Positions 4,628-5,540 of a stretch of 5,540 nt of DNA are shown in pieces. The position numbers were made by a program, and so were the translations under genes. The number at the start of each line of letters is the position of its first letter. The stretch's first letter is position 1. The notes under the pieces are model-generated. The model was not told where the DNA came from and made no database searches. It worked only from the letters and a program-made list of their open reading frames with translations. This DNA is from Nitrososphaerales archaeon TH703 (lineage in GTDB: Archaea > Thermoproteota > Nitrososphaeria > Nitrososphaerales > Nitrososphaeraceae), in the NCBI GenBank assembly GCA_014523525.1, contig JAATVL010000053.1:1-5540 (forward strand). Direction: 5' to 3'.

Positions 4628-5540
4628 TTGAAACTAGATAGTGAACATAAGCTTATTCTTCCATTACTGGATAACAAAAAAGATCATGTCTGTCTTCCAT
4701 TAGCAATTAATGTAATTTTGAGCTTTTGGGGTGAATATAATCTTGATAGAGAAGCAGAAGAAAGATCAAGGAAATATAAGGATATCAAAGGTCCCATCTT
4801 TATCGAGGGCATTGAAATTGCAGAGACTCGTGGATTTTTAGTGAAAATATTTAAGAGCAATCTGCAAGTCCTAAAGAAAAAAATAGATCAGGGTATTCCT
4901 TCCATAGTTATAATGCCAGGTTTAATGGAGACTATTCAACATGCAACTGTGGTCACTGGATATGAACCTAAAGAGGACAGAATAATTACTTATGTTCCAG
5001 AACCAGATACTGTGGGCTCCATACCGGAAAAAAAATTCTTAGAGCTATGGGAACAAGATGGATCTTTGGCTATCACAATTATCCCTAATGATATGAAGAA
5101 CATCAATGACGAGGACAATTCTAATAAAGGTCCTACATACAAGATGTGCTTCGAAGCTGAGCGGTTACTTTACACCGGCAGGATAACTGAGGCAATTGAA
5201 AAATTAAGGAAGGCGATTGACACAAACAAGAGTAATGAACTTGCATTAGATATGCTAGGGTCTATTTACAACGAAATGAAATCTGATGAGGCAAAAGACT
5301 ATTTTGAAGCATCTCTCAAATTAAATCCAAAATTTTACTTGGCTTATCGCGGCATTGGAAATTATTATCTCAGAAAAGAAAAATATCTTCTTGCTGAAAA
5401 ATATTATTCATCCGCAATTTCTATTAATCCAAATAGATTTGGTCCAATATATAAGAACAGAGGAATTGTTAGACTAAAGTTAGATGACAATAAGGGTGCA
5501 ATATCGGATCTCACTTCTTATCTAAACCAATGCCCAAACG
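4628..5540 (+). CDS. C39-like papain-fold domain with TPR repeats (C-terminus outside window)
   Basis: The frame is open for 304 codons from TTG at 4628 to the window edge. An in-frame TAA lies just upstream, and no ATG occurs before residue 96, so the TTG is needed. Residues 10-155 resemble the C39-like peptidase fold. C22 in VCLPLAINVILSFWG fits the usual CGPAALAM-YWG nucleophile helix, and H105 in HATVVTGY fits the HAVVVTGY strand. YVPEP (122-126) fits the YVNDP strand, but with Glu125 for the usual Asp. From about 173 onward come TPR units: roughly 173-200, 203-234, 236-269 and 270-304, with repeated A-x-x-x-L/Y and N-P boundaries. The layout recalls bacterial C39-like/TPR proteins of the PA2778 type. 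No signal peptide, lipobox or membrane segment is seen, so a cytosolic place is likely. Whether it is an active peptidase, and on what, cannot be told from sequence. Confidence 0.72.
   Translation, partial: MKLDSEHKLILPLLDNKKDHVCLPLAINVILSFWGEYNLDREAEERSRKYKDIKGPIFIEGIEIAETRGFLVKIFKSNLQVLKKKIDQGIPSIVIMPGLMETIQHATVVTGYEPKEDRIITYVPEPDTVGSIPEKKFLELWEQDGSLAITIIPNDMKNINDEDNSNKGPTYKMCFEAERLLYTGRITEAIEKLRKAIDTNKSNELALDMLGSIYNEMKSDEAKDYFEASLKLNPKFYLAYRGIGNYYLRKEKYLLAEKYYSSAISINPNRFGPIYKNRGIVRLKLDDNKGAISDLTSYLNQCPN

Noticed and set aside
1..5540. Mobile elements, CRISPR arrays, tRNA or rRNA genes
   Set aside because: No regularly spaced repeats, transposase or integrase motifs, terminal inverted repeats, or tRNA-like cloverleaf were seen on either strand; nearly all sequence is occupied by conserved genes.

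Overview
The window reads as a piece of an AT-rich archaeal chromosome. The evidence is a two-subunit archaeal/eukaryotic-type DNA primase (PriL with four Fe-S cysteines, PriS with the DxD catalytic site), a glycyl-tRNA synthetase of the archaeal/eukaryotic alpha2 type, TATA-like boxes in place of bacterial -35/-10 promoters, and little use of Shine-Dalgarno sites. The AT richness, the heavy use of TTG starts and the character of the amidotransferase suggest a member of the Thaumarchaeota (Nitrososphaeria), possibly a soil ammonia oxidiser. That placement is inference, with no marker gene here to confirm it.

Layout. On the minus strand lie the N-terminal 230 codons of glycyl-tRNA synthetase (690 down to 1, running off the window) and, upstream of it, a complete endonuclease IV gene (nfo, 1660 down to 794). 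An 83-bp divergent promoter region (1661-1743) separates nfo from the plus-strand genes. These are priL (1744-2757) and priS (2758-3906), which abut with no spacer, then a 142-bp intergenic region. A free-standing class I glutamine amidotransferase (4049-4591) follows, and 36 bp later a protein joining a C39-like papain-fold domain to TPR repeats (4628 to beyond the window end). Coding density is high. I see no tRNA or rRNA gene, mobile element or CRISPR array.

How the genes work together. PriL and PriS form the replicative primase. Nfo cuts at abasic sites in base-excision repair, so the divergent pair joins replication priming and repair at one promoter region. GlyRS is translation housekeeping. 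The amidotransferase and the C39/TPR protein have no visible partner enzyme; their close spacing suggests a pair, but each has its own TATA-like box.

The points most worth a second look are these. priL and priS are in the same frame and separated by a single TAA, so readthrough would make a PriL-PriS fusion. PriS carries an extra CxxC/CxxC zinc-ribbon-like insert inside its usual zinc knuckle. Five of six genes have forced TTG starts. An identical 13-bp box sits at exactly the same distance from the glyS and nfo starts. The amidotransferase keeps its catalytic triad but departs from the family at the oxyanion loop and nucleophile elbow. The C39-like/TPR protein has a Glu where the family usually has Asp, and no signal peptide.
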